A DNA stretch of 64,000 bases from Rutidosis leptorrhynchoides (GCF_046630445.1 NC_092343.1:134471501-134535500); one strand, 5' to 3'. Counted from the stretch's first letter, positions 14,086 to 24,561 are shown. Notes: generated by a model not told the origin, from the sequence alone. Numbers and translations are program-made.

Positions 14086-14454
14086 TGTTATAATAATAAT
14101 AATAATATAGATATGGATAGTCAATTTTGGTGTATACATATAGTCAATTTTGGTACACAAAGTATGTATTTTTATATTGAGATTTTAGGCTATAAATACT
14201 CATGAATGCAAGCATTAAACTTGCACCATTTCTCACACTTACAAAGTGTTTCTTTCTTTCTCTCCATTATCATCTTTGTTCTTACACTTCATTATTAGTA
14301 TTCTAAATCAAGAATCAAATCACTAAAGGTAGTTATAAGCCTACTGAATTATAACATCAAGAATCAAACCACTAAAGGTAGTTATAAGCCTACTGAATTA
14401 TAACATCAAGAATCAAACCACTAAAGGTAGTTATAAGCCTACTGAATTATAACA
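14086..14454 (+). repeat. 5' LTR of copia E
   Basis: TG..CA ends (TGTTATAATA...ATTATAACA). The last 147 bp (14308-14454) are three tandem 49-bp units, each ending in the LTR terminus ATTATAACA. The LTR end itself has therefore been triplicated. Confidence 0.95.
14191..14198 (+). promoter_or_regulatory. LTR promoter TATA box (copia E)
   Basis: TATAAATA lies 105 bp into the LTR, a usual place for the U3 promoter of a short copia LTR. The identical copy in the 3' LTR is at 19723-19730. Confidence 0.6.
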
Positions 14455-14470
14455 CGTTATCAGCACGATA
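14455..14470 (+). other. Primer-binding site region of copia E
   Basis: CGTTATCAGCACGATA follows the 5' LTR end directly. Sequences like TTATCAGCACGA are common in this position in plant copia elements. The tRNA used cannot be named from the sequence alone. Confidence 0.6.
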
Positions 14471-14484
14471 ATCTTAATACTAAA

Positions 14485-14612
14485 TATGGTTGGCTCTGCC
14501 ACCAAAATGATATATGGTCGGTTATACCACCAAAATGATATATGGTCGGTTATACCACCAGAATGATATAGGTCGGTTATACCACCTGAAAAAATATATG
14601 GTCGACACTGTC
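14485..14612 (+). repeat. 28-bp leader repeats of copia E
   Basis: About four and a half copies of a 28-bp unit (ATGGTCGGTTATACCACCAA...) lie in the 5' leader, and a related GGTCGACACTGTC motif recurs near 14687. GGT and ACC blocks could pair, so an RNA packaging or translation structure is possible. Confidence 0.7.
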
Positions 14613-14810
14613 GCCAAATTTTTCATTTATGTTTACTAATATTTATATTTTTGTTATATAACATTTATTTATGATTGCTTACACATGGTCGACACTGTCA
14701 CCTACTTATCATTTATGTTATATTAAATTTATGTTTAATGTTTATATACTTATGAATATAAATTGACTCTAATTTATCATGATGTTTGTTTTAATTTTTG
14801 ATAATAGAAA

Positions 14811-15839
14811 ATGTCGAATCTGGAAAAGCTTAAATTTACTCCTTTAGAATCAACTGGAAACAACTACATGCCATGGGTTATAAAAGTAAAAATGCATCTT
14901 AAATCAATGGGCATTCTTGAAACCATAAATGAAAACAACACTTGTTCTGAAAAAGAACAAGCTACGGCATGTTGCTTTATTCATCAACATATTGATGAAT
15001 GCTTACAAAATAATTATGTGACTGTAGAAGATCCCCATGTTTTATGGGAAGGTCTCAAAAGCAGATTCAATAATCAAAGAGAAATTTTACTTCCAGCTGC
15101 AATGGAACAATGGAGAACATTAAGGTTCCAAGACTTTAAGAAAGTAAATGAATACAGCTCAGCTCTGTATAATACATGTTCACAACTTAAATTCTGTGGA
15201 CATGAAATTAGTGATGCAGACATGATGGAGAAAACTTTCTCCACAATGAATGCTGCAAACATCACAGTGCAAAGAAATTTGAGAATGCTAAAGTTCAAAA
15301 CATATCCTGAACTTAATTCATATCTCTTAGTTGCAGAGCAAAATGATGAGCTATTAATGAAAAATCAGCAATCCCGTCCTACTGGTACACTTGCAATCCC
15401 TGAAGCAAATACTGCAAATAATTATAAACAGGGACAAGGACGCGGGCAAGGTCGTGGTTATAATAACCATCACCATCATCATGCCAAAAGCCATAACTAT
15501 GGTAGAAACCATCCTTATGGTAATGGTAATGGGCGTGGACGTGGTCGTGGCCGTGGTGGTCAAAGAAATAGTAATCCACGAAAATATAAATATCAACCAC
15601 AAAACAAGCCCATTAAACAAGATGTTGAAGAAAATTCTTCTAAAAATTCTGAAGAATCTTGCTACAGATGTGGTAGAATGGGCCACTGGGCTAATACTTG
15701 CCGAACATCTAAACATCTTGTTAAGATGTATCAGGATTCGCTGAAAGGTAAAGAAAAGGAAGTAAATTTTGTGGATAATATTGATCCAACAGTCACTGAG
15801 AAACCATCTGATTTATATGAAGATTTCTTGAATGTTTAA
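14811..15839 (+). CDS. gag: Gag of copia E
   Basis: The 342-aa ORF encodes the copia capsid/nucleocapsid precursor. The N-terminal half has the retrotransposon gag fold signature (LKFTPLESTGNNYMPWV, later LWEGLKSRF and YSSALYNTCSQL). Residues about 205-255 are Gly/Arg/His/Asn-rich. A single CCHC knuckle, CYRCGRMGHWANTC, lies at about 284-297. The ORF ends with a TAA at 15837-15839, the second codon of a possible 147-nt intron (15834-15980); downstream pol is in the same frame. It is uninterrupted, which fits a young insertion. It forms the particle that packages the element RNA in the cytoplasm. Confidence 0.93.
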   Translation: MSNLEKLKFTPLESTGNNYMPWVIKVKMHLKSMGILETINENNTCSEKEQATACCFIHQHIDECLQNNYVTVEDPHVLWEGLKSRFNNQREILLPAAMEQWRTLRFQDFKKVNEYSSALYNTCSQLKFCGHEISDADMMEKTFSTMNAANITVQRNLRMLKFKTYPELNSYLLVAEQNDELLMKNQQSRPTGTLAIPEANTANNYKQGQGRGQGRGYNNHHHHHAKSHNYGRNHPYGNGNGRGRGRGRGGQRNSNPRKYKYQPQNKPIKQDVEENSSKNSEESCYRCGRMGHWANTCRTSKHLVKMYQDSLKGKEKEVNFVDNIDPTVTEKPSDLYEDFLNV

Positions 15840-15980
15840 GTTGTGTGTCTTTTGAAAAATAAACGATTTAATATCGTCTGTCTTTGTCATTATGTTTGCT
15901 AAATGTTTCAGTACTATCTATTTGCGTTTAAAATATTGTGTAATATTAATGTACTCACTATTTATTTCTTATATATGAAG
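15834..15980 (+). other. Candidate frame-preserving intron between gag and pol (copia E)
   Basis: The 147-nt AT-rich segment begins GTTTAAG and ends ATATATGAAG, with a branch-like CTCAC about 20 nt before the AG. It starts and ends on codon boundaries and contains the gag stop. Removing it would fuse gag to pol in frame, just before the protease. The donor is weak, so this is inference; the alternative is re-initiation at ATGs at 15903, 15975 or 15987. Confidence 0.45.
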
Positions 15981-18900
15981 TTCAATATGAATTTTGCTGG
16001 AATACAACATCAATCAAGTGGTGGAGATCTCTGTATAGCAGACAGTGGAACTACACACACTATACTTAAATCCGAGAAATATTTTATTGATCTAAAACCA
16101 ACGGAAGGAACTATACATACAATATCAGGACCTGCTAACTTGATAAAAGGGATAGGAAAGGCAAATTTCATACTACCAAATGGTACAAAATTTTTAATAA
16201 ATGATGCCTTATTTTCTCCCAAATCAAGCAGAAATTTATTGAGTTTCTCCGACATATACCTTAACGGGTATGATTATCAGTCAGTGACAACAGAAAATGA
16301 GAAATATTTAAGTATCACTGACAAGAGTCATGTGGTTGAAAAACTGCTAAGACTTAGTTCTGGATTACATTATACACATATAAATGTACCAGAAATACAT
16401 ATGGTAGTTAACGAAAAATATATTGATCCTGGTGTATTCAGTTTATGGCATAACAGATTAGGCCATCCAGGATCAACAATGATGAAAAGGATTATTGAAT
16501 GTACTCATGGACATCCACTAAAGGATAGAAAAATCCATCATGATACAATGGTTCCATGTACATCTTGCTCTCTTGGAAAATTGATAACTAGACCCTCACC
16601 ACTTAAGGTTGAGAAAGAATCACCAATGTTTCTTGAAAGAATTCAAGGTGATATATGTGGACCAATTCATCCACCATGTGGACCATTTAGATATTTCATG
16701 GTTCTAATAGACGCATCTAGCAGATGGTCTCATGTTTGTCTGTTATCAAGCCGTAATGTGGCATTTGCAAAATTTCTTGCCCAAATTATTAAATTGAGAG
16801 CTCATTTTCCTGATTACACCATTAAAAGGGTGAGACTTGATAATGCTGGTGAATTTACATCTCAAGCATTTAATGACTATTGCATGTCTATAGGAATTGT
16901 TGTTGAACATTCTGTTGCTCATGTGCATACACAAAATGGTTTAGCCGAGTCATTGATTAAACGTTTACAGTTAATCGCTAGACCATTGATAATGAGAACA
17001 AAACTCCCTGTATCTATATGGGGTCATGCAATTTTACATGCTGCTGCATTGATTCGCATCAGACCAAGTGCAAGTCATAAATATTCCCCCCTACAACTTG
17101 CTTTTGGTCAAGAGCCAAATATTTCCCATCTTAGAACATTTGGTTGTGCAGTGTATGTTCCAATTGCGACACCACAACGTACAAAAATGGGTCCTCAAAG
17201 GAGGTTGGGAATATATGTTGGATATGAAACATCTTCAATATTAAGGTATATTGAACCTATGACAGGTGACGTTTTTACAGCACGTTTTGCTGATTGTCAT
17301 TTTAATGAAACATTGTTCCCTAGATTAGGGGGAGAAATGAAAAATAAAGAAAATGATGTTTCATGGTGTGAACCTCAATTAAAGTATCTTGATCCTCGCA
17401 CAAAAGAATGCGAGACAGAAGTTCAAAAGATAATGCATATACAAGAACTTGCAAATCAATTGCCTGATGCATTTACAGATACAAAAACGGTGACAAAATC
17501 ATATATACCAGCAGTAAATACTCCAGCTCGAATTGAAATTCCAAAAGCTGGCAATAACGTCACTCATGAATCTTTGCCACGTCAGAAACGTGGAAGACCA
17601 ATCGGTTCAAAGGATAAAAATCCTCGAAAAAGAAAATCAGCTGATAATGAAGTAAAAGAAAGTGTTCAAGAAGAACCACAAATCAGTACTCCTACTGCAG
17701 AGGAGATTGATGATGTCAATACAGAAATTGCAATCAATTATGCATATTCAAAAATATTATGGAACCGAAATGAAATGAAAAATCTTGATGAGAAATTTTC
17801 ATTTAATGTTGCATATGACATCATGAATAATGATGATGATCCAGAACCAACATCTATGGTTGAATGTCAAAATAGACATGATTGGGCTCAATGGAAAGAA
17901 GCAATACGAGCTGAATTAGAATCACTCAATAAAAGAAAAGTTTTCGGATCCATCATTCTCACTCCTAAAGATGTGAAACCTGTAGGATACAGATGGATTT
18001 TTGTCCGAAAAAGAAATGAGAAAAATGAAGTTACAAGGTATAAAGCTAGACTTGTAGCTCAAGGTTTTTCTCAAAGACCGGGAATTGATTATGAAGAAAC
18101 TTATTCTCCTGTTATGGATGCAATTACTTTTAGGTACTTAATCAGTCTGGCAGTTTCTAAAAATTTAGAAATGCATCTCATGGATGTTGTGACTGCTTAT
18201 CTATATGGATCACTTGATAGTGATATATATATGAAGATACCTGAAGGATTTAAGGTACCAGAAGCATCAAATGCAAAACCCAAAGAAATGTATTCGATTA
18301 AATTACAAAGATCTTTATATGGGTTAAAACAATCGGGACGTATGTGGTATAACCGATTGAGTGATTACTTGATAAGCAAAGGGTATACAAATAATCTTAC
18401 TTGCCCTTGTGTTTTCATTAAGAAAACAACATCCGGATATGTGATCATAGCTGTTTATGTTGATGATCTTAACATCATAGGTACAAATAAAGAGATCCAT
18501 GAAGCCATTCAACTTCTAAAGAAAGAATTTGAAATGAAAGATCTCGGAAAAACCAAGTATTGCCTTGGTTTACAAATTGAGCATATGCCTAATGGTTTAC
18601 TTGTACATCAAACAACATATACTGAAAAGATTTTGAAACGTTTCAATATGGACAAGGCAAAACCATTAAGTACTCCTATGGTTGTTAGATCACTCAATGT
18701 TGAAGCTGATCCATTTCGTCCATGTGAAGATCAAGAAGACATTCTTGGACCAGAAGTACCATATCTTAGTGCAATTGGAGCTCTTATGTATCTTACAAAT
18801 TGTACAAGACCTGACATTTCTTTTGCAGTTAATTTGTTGGCAAGGTTCAGCTCTGCTCCTACCAAAAGACACTGGAATGGGATCAAACACATATTTCGAT

Positions 18901-19454
18901 ACCTTCGAGGAACTACTGATTTAGGATTATTTTATTCTAACGAATCAAAACAAGATTTGGTTGGTTATGCAGATGCAGGTTATTTATCTGATCCACATAA
19001 AGCTAAATCTCAAACTGGATATGTATTCCTAAATGGAGGTACTGCAATATCATGGCGTTCTCAAAAACAAACACTTGTTGCTACATCGTCAAATCATGCC
19101 GAAGTGATTGCATTACATGAAGCTACTCGAGAATGTTTTTGGTTGAGATCAATGACACAACTCATTACTGATTCTTGTGGACTAGAACGCGATAAAAGTC
19201 CAACAACTATCTTTGAAGATAATGCAGCTTGCATAGCACAGATGAAAGAAGGGTATATCAAAAGTGACCGAACAAAACACATACCACCTAGATTCTTCTC
19301 ATACACTCAAAATCTCATTAAGGACAACCAGATTGAAATGAGATATGTGCAATCTAGCAAAAACTCTGCTGATCTTTTCACGAAAGCACTTCCAACTGCT
19401 ATTTTCAGAACACACGTTCATAACATTGGCATGAGACATGTTCAAAAGATGTAA
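15903..19454 (+). CDS. pol: Pol polyprotein of copia E (PR-IN-RT-RH)
   Basis: The 1183-aa reading frame has no internal stop. Domains in order: aspartic protease with DSGTTHT (about 47-53); integrase zinc domain (LWHNRLGHP ... CTSCSLGK, from about 181); DDE core with QGDICGP (~247), RLDNAGEF (~310) and NGLAESL (~343); reverse transcriptase (~690-930) with the catalytic YVDD (~851) and SLYGLKQ; RNase H (~1017-1150) with YADAGY and EDNAACI. This is the copia gene order. The first 26 residues are hydrophobic and unlike copia pol, so the true protein probably starts at about residue 27 by splicing from gag, or at a Met near there. It makes and integrates the cDNA. All catalytic motifs look intact. 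Confidence 0.93.
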   Translation: MFQYYLFAFKILCNINVLTIYFLYMKFNMNFAGIQHQSSGGDLCIADSGTTHTILKSEKYFIDLKPTEGTIHTISGPANLIKGIGKANFILPNGTKFLINDALFSPKSSRNLLSFSDIYLNGYDYQSVTTENEKYLSITDKSHVVEKLLRLSSGLHYTHINVPEIHMVVNEKYIDPGVFSLWHNRLGHPGSTMMKRIIECTHGHPLKDRKIHHDTMVPCTSCSLGKLITRPSPLKVEKESPMFLERIQGDICGPIHPPCGPFRYFMVLIDASSRWSHVCLLSSRNVAFAKFLAQIIKLRAHFPDYTIKRVRLDNAGEFTSQAFNDYCMSIGIVVEHSVAHVHTQNGLAESLIKRLQLIARPLIMRTKLPVSIWGHAILHAAALIRIRPSASHKYSPLQLAFGQEPNISHLRTFGCAVYVPIATPQRTKMGPQRRLGIYVGYETSSILRYIEPMTGDVFTARFADCHFNETLFPRLGGEMKNKENDVSWCEPQLKYLDPRTKECETEVQKIMHIQELANQLPDAFTDTKTVTKSYIPAVNTPARIEIPKAGNNVTHESLPRQKRGRPIGSKDKNPRKRKSADNEVKESVQEEPQISTPTAEEIDDVNTEIAINYAYSKILWNRNEMKNLDEKFSFNVAYDIMNNDDDPEPTSMVECQNRHDWAQWKEAIRAELESLNKRKVFGSIILTPKDVKPVGYRWIFVRKRNEKNEVTRYKARLVAQGFSQRPGIDYEETYSPVMDAITFRYLISLAVSKNLEMHLMDVVTAYLYGSLDSDIYMKIPEGFKVPEASNAKPKEMYSIKLQRSLYGLKQSGRMWYNRLSDYLISKGYTNNLTCPCVFIKKTTSGYVIIAVYVDDLNIIGTNKEIHEAIQLLKKEFEMKDLGKTKYCLGLQIEHMPNGLLVHQTTYTEKILKRFNMDKAKPLSTPMVVRSLNVEADPFRPCEDQEDILGPEVPYLSAIGALMYLTNCTRPDISFAVNLLARFSSAPTKRHWNGIKHIFRYLRGTTDLGLFYSNESKQDLVGYADAGYLSDPHKAKSQTGYVFLNGGTAISWRSQKQTLVATSSNHAEVIALHEATRECFWLRSMTQLITDSCGLERDKSPTTIFEDNAACIAQMKEGYIKSDRTKHIPPRFFSYTQNLIKDNQIEMRYVQSSKNSADLFTKALPTAIFRTHVHNIGMRHVQKM

Positions 19455-19608
19455 CAGCTGAAGCGATGTCTACTTGAGGGGGAGTCAACTCCATGCTGCA
19501 CTCTTTTTCCCTTAGCTAAAGTTTTTTTTCCCACTGGGTTTTCTTTAGCAAGGTTTTTAACGAGGCAGTAATTTATAGTTGATCTTCAACAAAATAAAAT
19601 TGCTATCC

Positions 19609-19617
19609 AAGGGGGAG
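19609..19617 (+). other. Polypurine tract of copia E
   Basis: AAGGGGGAG lies directly before the 3' LTR. A second near-identical tract, GAGGGGGAG at 19475-19483, lies just after the pol stop. Confidence 0.8.
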
Positions 19618-19986
19618 TGTTATAATAATAATAATAATATAGATATGGATAGTCAATTTTGGTGTATACATATAGTCAATTTTGGTACACAAAGTATGTA
19701 TTTTTATATTGAGATTTTAGGCTATAAATACTCATGAATGCAAGCATTAAACTTGCACCATTTCTCACACTTACAAAGTGTTTCTTTCTTTCTCTCCATT
19801 ATCATCTTTGTTCTTACACTTCATTATTAGTATTCTAAATCAAGAATCAAATCACTAAAGGTAGTTATAAGCCTACTGAATTATAACATCAAGAATCAAA
19901 CCACTAAAGGTAGTTATAAGCCTACTGAATTATAACATCAAGAATCAAACCACTAAAGGTAGTTATAAGCCTACTGAATTATAACA
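19618..19986 (+). repeat. 3' LTR of copia E
   Basis: Same 369 bp as the 5' LTR with no difference seen, including the three 49-bp terminal units (19840-19986). Flanked by the TSD AAAAA. Confidence 0.95.
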
Positions 19987-20288
19987 AAAAACAACTTTTG
20001 AATAGTCATTTCACGTAGCAATCCCTATAAGATAGTGGATATAGGGGCCGAGATGTTAAAGTTTTAAAGTTGGGGATTAAAGCCATACATACTATAATAT
20101 TAAAGGACATGATAATTAAATATTTCAATAAACAGTCATCTTCTTTGTATAAACACCAACACCTGCAACTTTATTCTCTCTCAAACATAAACCCTAAATT
20201 CTTTAATCGTCCTCCATAGCTTAAGGAAAATTACATCAATATTACCTTATAAATCCAAAAAGATCATATAACCCGATTAAATCATTTA

Positions 20289-20725
20289 GGGTTAAAGCCA
20301 CAAATTAGCTATATAATTTCTCGAATGTCCTGATGTCGTCCATATACCCGATTGCGTCCCGCTGTCGTCTACAAACTTTCAAAAAATGTAACGATGTCGC
20401 CCATTATACTTTTTTTTACCTGTAACGAAAACAACTGATGACGTGGCTTCAAAGTAGTCATGACACGCCGGTGATACATCGGAGCAGAAACTGAAAGTAT
20501 ATGGGTGACATCGGAACACAACTGAAAGTAAATGGGTGACATCGGGACATAAAAAATGAAAAATAAAAGTTAAATAATTAACTTTACCGGTTAAGCAGGT
20601 AACCGGTAACGAAATGTTGACATTGGTACATTTTTTGAAAGTTTGTAGACAACAGTACGTAAATGGGTATATGGGCGACAACAGAATATTTGAGAAAGTA
20701 TATAGCCAATTTGTGGCTTTAACCC
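20289..20725. mobile_element. MULE-type MITE, copy 1 (437 bp)
   Basis: The ends are inverted repeats of about 100 bp starting GGGTTAAAGCCACAAATT. The flanks carry a 9-bp TSD with one mismatch (AATCATTTA 20280-20288, AATCATTAA 20726-20734). Nine-base TSDs and long TIRs point to the Mutator-like superfamily. There is no transposase. A related copy in opposite internal orientation lies at 27576-28001. Confidence 0.75.
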
Positions 20726-20734
20726 AATCATTAA

Positions 20735-21458
20735 TAATCAGTTTCTTCGACTTTAATTTTTTTCGAAATAAAAATATGATGCCCCCTGTTTTTTGTTGCC
20801 CAGTGTGATTGCACGCTTGGGCCAGCCCCAGACCCACCCCTGCTTTTTGGTGTACTTGGTATAAGTGAAGCCATAGTATACTATAGCCCAATTACTTTGA
20901 TAAAACTACTGATGCCCAAAGTTTACTCTAGCCCCAAGTTAGACCAAGCCCAATCAATAGTCCGGTTAAAAATTTGATTAGATATTTTTCGTTTGATAAA
21001 ATAACGATAACATAGAAAAAAAGCTTTTATCAATAGATGAAAACGACTAATAAAGATATAATCGAGACAAAAACGCTGCAAGGCTCGGAGACAGTAAACG
21101 TATTCTAATACTAATCAAAGAGGAAAAGCTAACTAAACCCGTCTAACCAAACACCAAAAATTTAATTAAATTGAAGTGCATCTCAATCTCAATTAACATT
21201 TAAAGCAGTCAACAAATCAAACATCCTATCAAGTGCTTCATTAAAGTCCAGTCCATCAAACTAGCAAGGATACCAATTCCTGGGTATCATGCCAATTGAT
21301 CAAATGATGAGAGTAATACATTCACTAAACCCAATTTTTGTTGAGGTCTGTGGTTTGCAACATCTGCACTTCTCCACTGCTAATTTAAATAGAAAACAAT
21401 AAAGAAAATATATTGGCGGTTATGTTTACTCTCAAATGCAAACAATTTTTTGCCAAAG
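20735..21458. other. Non-coding stretch
   Basis: AT-rich sequence with a moderately GC-rich patch near 20800-20960. I see no gene, element end or structured RNA. Confidence 0.4.
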
Positions 21459-21935
21459 TTATACATGTGCACAAAATAATCTTAACATAATTGACCGATG
21501 CCGCTTCCCTTTTTGAGAATCCATGAAGCCATCATTCAGTGTAGTTGTATCATCTTCTGGTTTGAAGTCGGGTAGCTTCTGAAGCACATCATTAGGTGTA
21601 GTTGTATCATTTTCTAGTCTGTAGTTGCGTAGCTTCTGAATCACATCATCAAGTGTAGTTGTCCGTTCTATCAGCATATTCTGCAGAAATGGCTTGTAGG
21701 ATTTGGGTAATGATGCCAACATTAATAGTGCTAAGTCCTCCTCTTTCATTTCCTCATCAATGTAAGACAACTCACAAACTAATTGATCAAAAGAGTCTAT
21801 ATGGTCATTCAGATCATCTCCTTCCTCGAGTTTCAGCAAGTACAATTCCTTCTTAACACAAAATCGATCCTTCATCTCCTTCAATGATTTGGGTAATGAT
21901 GCCATAATAATAACATGATTCTTCCTAAACTTCAT
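21459..21935 (-). pseudogene. Copia gag fragment with internal 19-aa repeats
   Basis: The 158-aa ORF resembles part of a Tnt1-type gag: LKEMKDRFCVKKELYLLKL, a GDDLNDHIDSFDQLVCEL stretch, and LASLPKSYKPFLQNML. After this, a 57-bp unit is repeated in tandem (21541-21597, 21598-21654, partial third), giving TTTLDDVIQKLRNYRLEND-like 19-residue repeats. There is no zinc knuckle, protease or LTR nearby. The N-terminal MASLPKS echoes the later LASLPKS. It is most likely an isolated gag remnant; a co-opted small gag protein is possible but unproven. Confidence 0.55.
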
Positions 21936-23498
21936 TTAATCATTAAAGATTATGTTATTTACTAGTATTTATGAAGATTTGTACAGACAATGTTTAATTA
22001 TATATTTCTATATTTAATGGTTGTTTTATAGATGACTCATATAGCATTGCCAACGGGCCTCGTGCTCAGGCTTGTCCTCGAGGACGCCGTTGGGAATGGT
22101 GCGTCCTCGCCTTGCCCTCAGGCTTGTCCTCCAACTTCGCCCTGCAATCTTTCTTTTGCATAGCATAATCAAACAGAAACCTCTCTCATGCTATATTTAG
22201 TTGTACCCATAGCTGAAACACGTGTAAACTAATCTATTTAATTAATTTTGGTGGGTTTGTAATTGGGAAGAAATATATTATGGTTGGGAGTGGTATGTAA
22301 TGGGAAGGATATTGAGAAAGAAAAAAAAAAGCTGATGTGTCAGTGTGTGGTGAGAAGGAAGAATTTCATGATTATGAATGGTCTAATATAAAATTATCAA
22401 ACAATTCGAAATATGTCAAACAAACAACGCCTAAAAAAACGAATGACCTTTTTTCCCCTAATGATAAGAAAATGCTTGAAAACAAGAAAATAAAAAATAT
22501 AAAAACAAAAGTACTATTTTACCCCTAATAAATAGTGCCCACCGAACTTTTCATTCATTAGTATATAGACAAATCCCATAACCTTACGATGTTTCGGAGT
22601 ATAAGTTTTGTTAATTTTGTGTAATTTGAACAAAAATGTATGGTTAACAAATTAACATCATAACCTACGGGTATATCTGGCAAAACTAGCTTGTAGCTTA
22701 TAGAAAATAGCTTGTACCTGTTAGCTGAAACATGGTACCTAGTAGCTTGTAGCTGATAGGTGGTAGTTGTTGAAAAAATCACTTGTTAGAATCTGATGAG
22801 TTAAAAGTATTTTTGAGCCTGAGTCTGGGTATCACAGACTCTGGTATGAAGCAAAGAACATAAACTCTAAATATGATGACAACTGAATCTGTGAAGACTC
22901 AGATAATACTCGTGGAGACTAAATGAAGATAAGAATGGGAATATCAAGTCAACACGAAAATCATGGTAGTTTTTTTGGCTAACTGACACATGATTATTGA
23001 GTTTCGTTGTTTATCGATGAGGTAGTTTATCTAATATGTGTTCGATCAATTAAAAAATCTACAGACTCTATGTAGTTGTGTATTCATTGCTATAAAACAT
23101 TTGAATTATTCTTTTGTTCAAGTCAAATAGTTTCGTACTTGATATTGCTTGAATCATTCCGATTAACCATGGATATTTTGTTTAATTGAATACTAAAGTT
23201 CTAGATCCCCTACTAGGGACCAATAGTAGCTATTAGCTTTTTATATGTATTTAGGTGTTTGGGAGAGTAGCTGAAACCGTTAAATTAAAGAGTAACGTGA
23301 CAAAAACTAGAAGCTTTTACTCAAACGCTAGTTATTTAGCTTTTAACATTTTTCCTCTATCTAAAATCTTTAAACTCTTTTAACCAAATATACCCTACAT
23401 CTTATTCAAAAGGATATTGAATCTGGACTACAAATTATTGTTCACAGGGATACAAAGAGAAAAAAAAGTTGTACTTGATTTGTAAAGCATTTACTTAC
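21936..23498. other. Non-coding stretch downstream of the kinase
   Basis: No gene is seen. A GC-rich patch (22049-22093) has CCAACGG/CCGTTGG inverted ends. Stretches at 22681-22780 and 23215-23340 repeat AGCTTGTAGCT/TAGCTGA-type motifs and may be ends of a decayed MITE. The exons expected after the kinase exon are not recognisable here. Confidence 0.4.
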
Positions 23499-24461
23499 TT
23501 CAAGAATTAATGCGTATCTGAGCTCCTTTATGACGGCTTTTATTGTTGGACGCTTGTCTTGAGATTTTGCCAAACATTTAAAGGCAACTTTTGCAAATAC
23601 TTCCAATGACTTTGGACTGGTAAAATCATACACGTGTTCCACAAATACATGATCTATTATTTTATTTAATGTTCCCTCTTTGAAGCGCTTTCGTGCTACT
23701 GCTGCAAGCCCTTTGATATTTTCAGCACAATAACTTTCATCATAGGCCAATCTCCCACACATTATTTCAAATAACACGACTCCTAGAGAGTATATGTCTG
23801 ATGATTTTCCTAGTTTACAAGTCCTCAAATATTCAGGATCCAAGTAAAAGTTAGTACCTGCAATACTATTTGTAATGATATTGCTACCGAGTTGGTTCAA
23901 AGGGTAAAATTTGGAAAGTCCGAAGTCAGCAATCTTGGCATTCCAATTCTAATCAAATAATATGTTGGCACTTTTGATATCACGATGGATTATCCTTTCT
24001 TTATCCGTGATGTTTGTGTGAAGATAATCCAACCCATTTGCAACATCGAGGCATATTTCAAGCCTTTTATTCCAATTAAGATAAGTTACTTTTTTGATGC
24101 ATCCCAAATAATCATCTAGGCTACCATTTGAAGCAAACTCATAGATAAGGATCATTTCAGAATATTCGTTACAATAGCCAAGAAGTGAGACTATGTTGGG
24201 ATGCTCACATCTACGAAGCATTTCAATTTCTAGATAGAAACCTTGTTTACCTTGCCCCTTTTCATCATTTAAGATGTGTTTTATAGCAACCGTTTTTCGA
24301 TTCATATGTATTTTCTCTAGATTCTTTCCATCTAGTCCCAATAAGATATTTCTATCAATAAGGTTAAGTTCCGCTTTATAAACCTTACCATATCCACCTG
24401 ATCCAATTAGGTACGTTTCAGCAAAATTCTCAGTGGCCGACTTTATGTCAGCTAGTCCAAA
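23499..24461 (-). pseudogene. Receptor-like kinase domain exon with one nonsense codon
   Basis: The exon encodes a plant receptor-like/cytoplasmic Ser/Thr kinase domain. Visible in order: glycine loop GSGGYGKVYKAEL, VAIKHIL with the ATP-binding Lys, EIEMLRRCEHPNIV with the alpha-C Glu, catalytic HRDIKSANIL, then a TAG two codons later (23951-23949), then in the same frame DFGLSK, DPEYL and SDIYSLGVVLFEI. All catalytic residues remain, so one substitution has disabled it. About 30 residues lie between VYKAEL and VAIK, longer than usual. The exon ends at a strong GTAAGT donor (23498-23493), so a further exon once existed. Confidence 0.85.
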
Positions 24462-24529
24462 CTTCATTAAGAAAAAATTTATGAGTTAGGAACTAATCTT
24501 TTCCACTAAATATGTAATCTTATTTCAAC

Positions 24530-24561
<32 letters not shown>

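Larger units (their letters stand above)
14086..19986 (+). mobile_element. Complete Ty1-copia retrotransposon E
   Basis: Two 369-bp LTRs (14086-14454, 19618-19986) are identical as far as I can read. They are flanked by a 5-bp TSD, AAAAA (14081-14085, 19987-19991). Inside lie a PBS-like sequence, a leader with tandem repeats, gag (14811-15839), pol in copia order protease-integrase-RT-RNase H (to 19454), and a PPT. The gag style (FTPLESTGNNYMPW) and pol resemble the Ivana/Oryco group from memory. All catalytic motifs are present, so E may be recently or still active. Confidence 0.93.

Noticed and set aside
15354..15744. His- and Val-rich ORFs on both strands in copia gag
   Set aside because: Shadow frames of the Gly/Arg/His-rich segment of gag.
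20379..20891. 170-codon minus-strand ORF
   Set aside because: It lies across the MULE-type MITE (20289-20725) and its flank, with no similarity or codon pattern of a gene.
22049..22093. GC-rich inverted repeat as a terminator or ncRNA
   Set aside because: The stem is only 7 bp with a long loop and no supporting context.
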